Of a stretch of 63,089 nt of DNA, positions 61,377 to 63,089 are shown in pieces (within the stretch, counting starts at the first letter, position 1; each line of letters begins with the position of its first letter). The stretch covers positions 1-63,089 of the forward strand of contig DATAWG010000007.1 of assembly GCA_036267355.1 (NCBI GenBank). Reading direction: 5' to 3'. The position numbers and the translations under genes are program-made. The DNA comes from Pirellulales bacterium (lineage in GTDB: Bacteria > Planctomycetota > Planctomycetia > Pirellulales > DATAWG01). The notes under the pieces are model-generated. The model was not told where the DNA came from. It saw nothing but the letters and a program-made list of their open reading frames with translations, and did not search any database.

Positions 61377-62660
61377 CTACGCGAATAGCTCGTCGATCGG
61401 CTTTTCGCCTTTCATGACGATTCGCATCGGCCGGCCCGATCGGGTGCGGAACTCCTGCGTGTAGTCGATTCCGAGAGCTTTGCAGATCGTGGCCAAGAAA
61501 TCGGTGGCCGAGACGGGGCGTTCCTCGACCGCGGCGCCGCGGCGGTCGGTGCGGCCGACCACCTGGCCCGTTTTCAATCCGGCGCCGGCGAGCAATGTGG
61601 TCCAGGCCCGGGGCCAATGGCCCCGCCCGGTGCCCTTGATGTCGGGCGTTCGGCCGAAGTCGCCCATCCACACCACGAGCGTGTTGTCGAGCAGGCCCTT
61701 CGTTTTCAAATCGATCAACAACGCCGCCATGCCTTGATCCAGTTCGGCACTGAGGTTTTTCACGCGGGGAAAATTCTCCTTGTGCGTGTCCCAGCCGTCG
61801 AGATCGATTTCAATGAACGGCACGCCGACTTCCACCAATCGCCGAGCCAACAGGCAGGCTTGAGCAAACCGGCTGGTGCCATACGCGGCTCGCAGCGCCG
61901 GGCTCTCGGCCGTCAGGTCGAATGCCTTTACCTTCGGCGAGTGCATCAATCGCACGGCCGATTGGTACACCTCGCGATGGGCGACCGCCGCCGGCGCCTT
62001 GTTGCGCTCGGCGAAGTTTTCATCGAGTCCGTCGAGCAATGCGGCTTTGCGATCGAAGGCGGGCATCGAATCGTCCGATTTCAGATTCTCCACGCCTCGG
62101 GTTGGATCGTCGACCGTCAGCGGCGCATTGGCGGGACCCAGATAGCCGGCCCCAAGATTGCTGTATTTGCCCAACGAGACGCGAACGAAATTGGTCACTT
62201 CCGGCTGCGGCTCGCCCAGCCTGGCTGACACGACCGAGCCGAGCGTTGGATGCACCACTCCGCCGACGCCTTCGCGATACCCTGTGTGGATCAAGTATTT
62301 CGCCCTGGCATGGCTTCCTTCGCTGGTCGACATGCTGCGGATTATGGCGATATCGCGCATCTGCTTCGCGAGGCGGGGGAGATGCTCGCAAACTTGGATG
62401 CCGGGCACGGCGGTCGGGATCGCGTGGAATTCGCCGTTGCCCGGCTTGGGATCGAACGTGTCGATATGGCTTGCGCCGCCGGTCATGTAGAGCAGGATGC
62501 AGCTTTTGTGTTTGGCGCCGGAACGAGCGCCCTCGGTGGCGTATGCCGCCAATTGGGGAAACCACGCAGTTGCCGAGCCGGCCAGCAATCCGGCGGCCGA
62601 AAATCGGAGCAAATCGCGGCGGGAGAATTCGGGTTGTGAAGTTTCAAATGGGCTGGGCAT
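61377..62660 (-). CDS. Tat-exported DUF1501 (sulfatase-like) protein
   Basis: The protein is 427 aa from ATG 62660 (MPSPFETSQPEFSRRDLLRF), with AAAGGAG at 6-7 nt. The Tat signal SRRDLLRFSAAGLLAGSATA is complete. DUF1501 motifs: LLYMTGGASHIDTFDPKPG, IIRSMSTSEGSHARA, GWDTHKENFPRVK, LVVWMGDFGRTP. It is an alkaline-phosphatase-fold protein of unknown activity, almost always encoded next to a PSD1 protein in planctomycetes. Here the partner lies just upstream at 62816 onwards. Confidence 0.9.
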   Translation of the reverse strand: MPSPFETSQPEFSRRDLLRFSAAGLLAGSATAWFPQLAAYATEGARSGAKHKSCILLYMTGGASHIDTFDPKPGNGEFHAIPTAVPGIQVCEHLPRLAKQMRDIAIIRSMSTSEGSHARAKYLIHTGYREGVGGVVHPTLGSVVSARLGEPQPEVTNFVRVSLGKYSNLGAGYLGPANAPLTVDDPTRGVENLKSDDSMPAFDRKAALLDGLDENFAERNKAPAAVAHREVYQSAVRLMHSPKVKAFDLTAESPALRAAYGTSRFAQACLLARRLVEVGVPFIEIDLDGWDTHKENFPRVKNLSAELDQGMAALLIDLKTKGLLDNTLVVWMGDFGRTPDIKGTGRGHWPRAWTTLLAGAGLKTGQVVGRTDRRGAAVEERPVSATDFLATICKALGIDYTQEFRTRSGRPMRIVMKGEKPIDELFA

Positions 62661-62734
62661 CAATGCTCCTTTGACGGCACAAGGCCGGGCAAATGGATGA
62701 CGTTCGGCGAGCTGCATCCGCGACGGAGTCGCGG

Positions 62735-62770
62735 TCTACGTAGCCCGCCGCTCCGCGGCGGAGGATCCAC
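62735..62770. repeat. Small palindrome between DUF1501 and PSD1 genes
   Basis: CCGCCGCTCCGCGGCGG forms a short hairpin in the sequence TAGCCCGCCGCTCCGCGGCG. Its TAGCCCGCCGC start resembles the arms at 36860-36949. Confidence 0.6.
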
Positions 62771-62815
62771 GCGCGAGGTGAATTTCCTCGGCAACGGTTT
62801 TCGCCGGTATATCGG

Positions 62816-63089
62816 TTAGTGGTTCAAAATAAACTCGCCGCTGTTGAGCAGCACCCAAAAAATATCGCCGTAGGTTTTCGCCCCTTTCGAACTCTTCGCA
62901 ACGAACGTGGCCATCTTTTGCTTCTCCGACGGCCGCGGCGGCCGGGTCAGCGCCGCCCAGTAAAGCCCCTCGATGATCCGGGCCGAATTTCCGTGGCTGC
63001 TTTCCAAGAGCCCGTCCAGCGTGGGGCACGATTTGTCAAAATCGCCGCCGTTCATCAATCGCAGCACCTGCGGCACGCCATGGCCATAG
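62816..63089 (-). CDS. PSD1 / DUF1553 protein, C-terminal end (continues past the window)
   Basis: At least 86 residues at the C-terminal end: MPQVLRLMNGGDFDKSCPTL, LIIEGLYWAALTRPP-like region ALTRPPRPSEKQKMATFVAK, and YGDIFWVLLNSGEFILNH. The final stretch WVLLNSGEFILNH is the typical end of DUF1553 proteins. The start lies beyond 63089. It precedes the DUF1501 gene on the same strand by 155 bp, the standard PSD1-DUF1501 pair. Confidence 0.85.
   Translation of the reverse strand, partial: YGHGVPQVLRLMNGGDFDKSCPTLDGLLESSHGNSARIIEGLYWAALTRPPRPSEKQKMATFVAKSSKGAKTYGDIFWVLLNSGEFILNH

Overview
The window is about 63 kb of high-GC bacterial chromosome, almost certainly from a planctomycete, probably of the Pirellulales type. 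Several things point there. Two PSD1/DUF1549/DUF1553 cytochrome-c-like proteins are present (51834-54950, and one cut by the right edge at 62816-63089). A Tat-exported DUF1501 protein accompanies the second. A 23S-5S rRNA pair has no 16S gene upstream. A short, very divergent RNA polymerase omega subunit sits in a yicC-gmk-rpoZ-coaC-coaB cluster, and small palindromic repeats are scattered between genes.

Layout. 1-545 is a tandem repeat. 709-790 is tRNA-Leu(UAG), used as the attachment site of a 14.4 kb integrated element (768-15195) bounded by a 21-bp duplication of the tRNA 3' end. Apart from one small plus-strand ORF, its genes lie on the minus strand: an integrase, small HTH and excisionase-like proteins, a prim-pol/RepA-like replication protein beside an iteron-rich hairpin, a putative prohead protease, a tape-measure protein, a putative tail protein and several small proteins. 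I see no terminase, portal, major capsid or lysis gene. The integrase frame runs through the attachment core. Integrated, it ends 8 codons beyond the core in the host tRNA gene; in the excised circle it would continue for 72 residues now stranded at 14957-15174, followed by a minus-strand terminator. Integration therefore swaps the C-terminus of the integrase.

15.2-24.3 kb carries a secreted FG-GAP protein, a metallopeptidase, an RlmM-like methyltransferase, a MNT-HEPN toxin-antitoxin pair broken by frameshifts and a small inversion, and two adjacent ABC exporter half-transporters that look like an asymmetric heterodimer. 24.6-31 kb has cardiolipin synthase, a HupE/UreJ nickel permease with a candidate NikR operator over its promoter, nikR, an M32 carboxypeptidase and coaB/coaC. 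31-42 kb is housekeeping: rpoZ, gmk, yicC, secG, tpiA, aroF, pheA, dnaK, clpB.

42.1-45.5 kb holds a truncated PIN toxin behind a large antitoxin-like protein, and membrane and OB-fold proteins. 45.8-50.5 kb is the rRNA unit: a strong promoter, twin palindromes, a long processing stem, a 23S gene interrupted by a group I intron with a LAGLIDADG endonuclease at the L1917 position in helix 69, 5S and a terminator. 50.6-63 kb carries a Uma2-family protein, the large PSD1 protein, bioF, an EVE-domain protein, an ECF sigma/anti-sigma pair with a PDZ protein, a secreted PHB-depolymerase-like esterase and the DUF1501/PSD1 pair.

All assignments come from reading the sequence. No database search or structure prediction was run.
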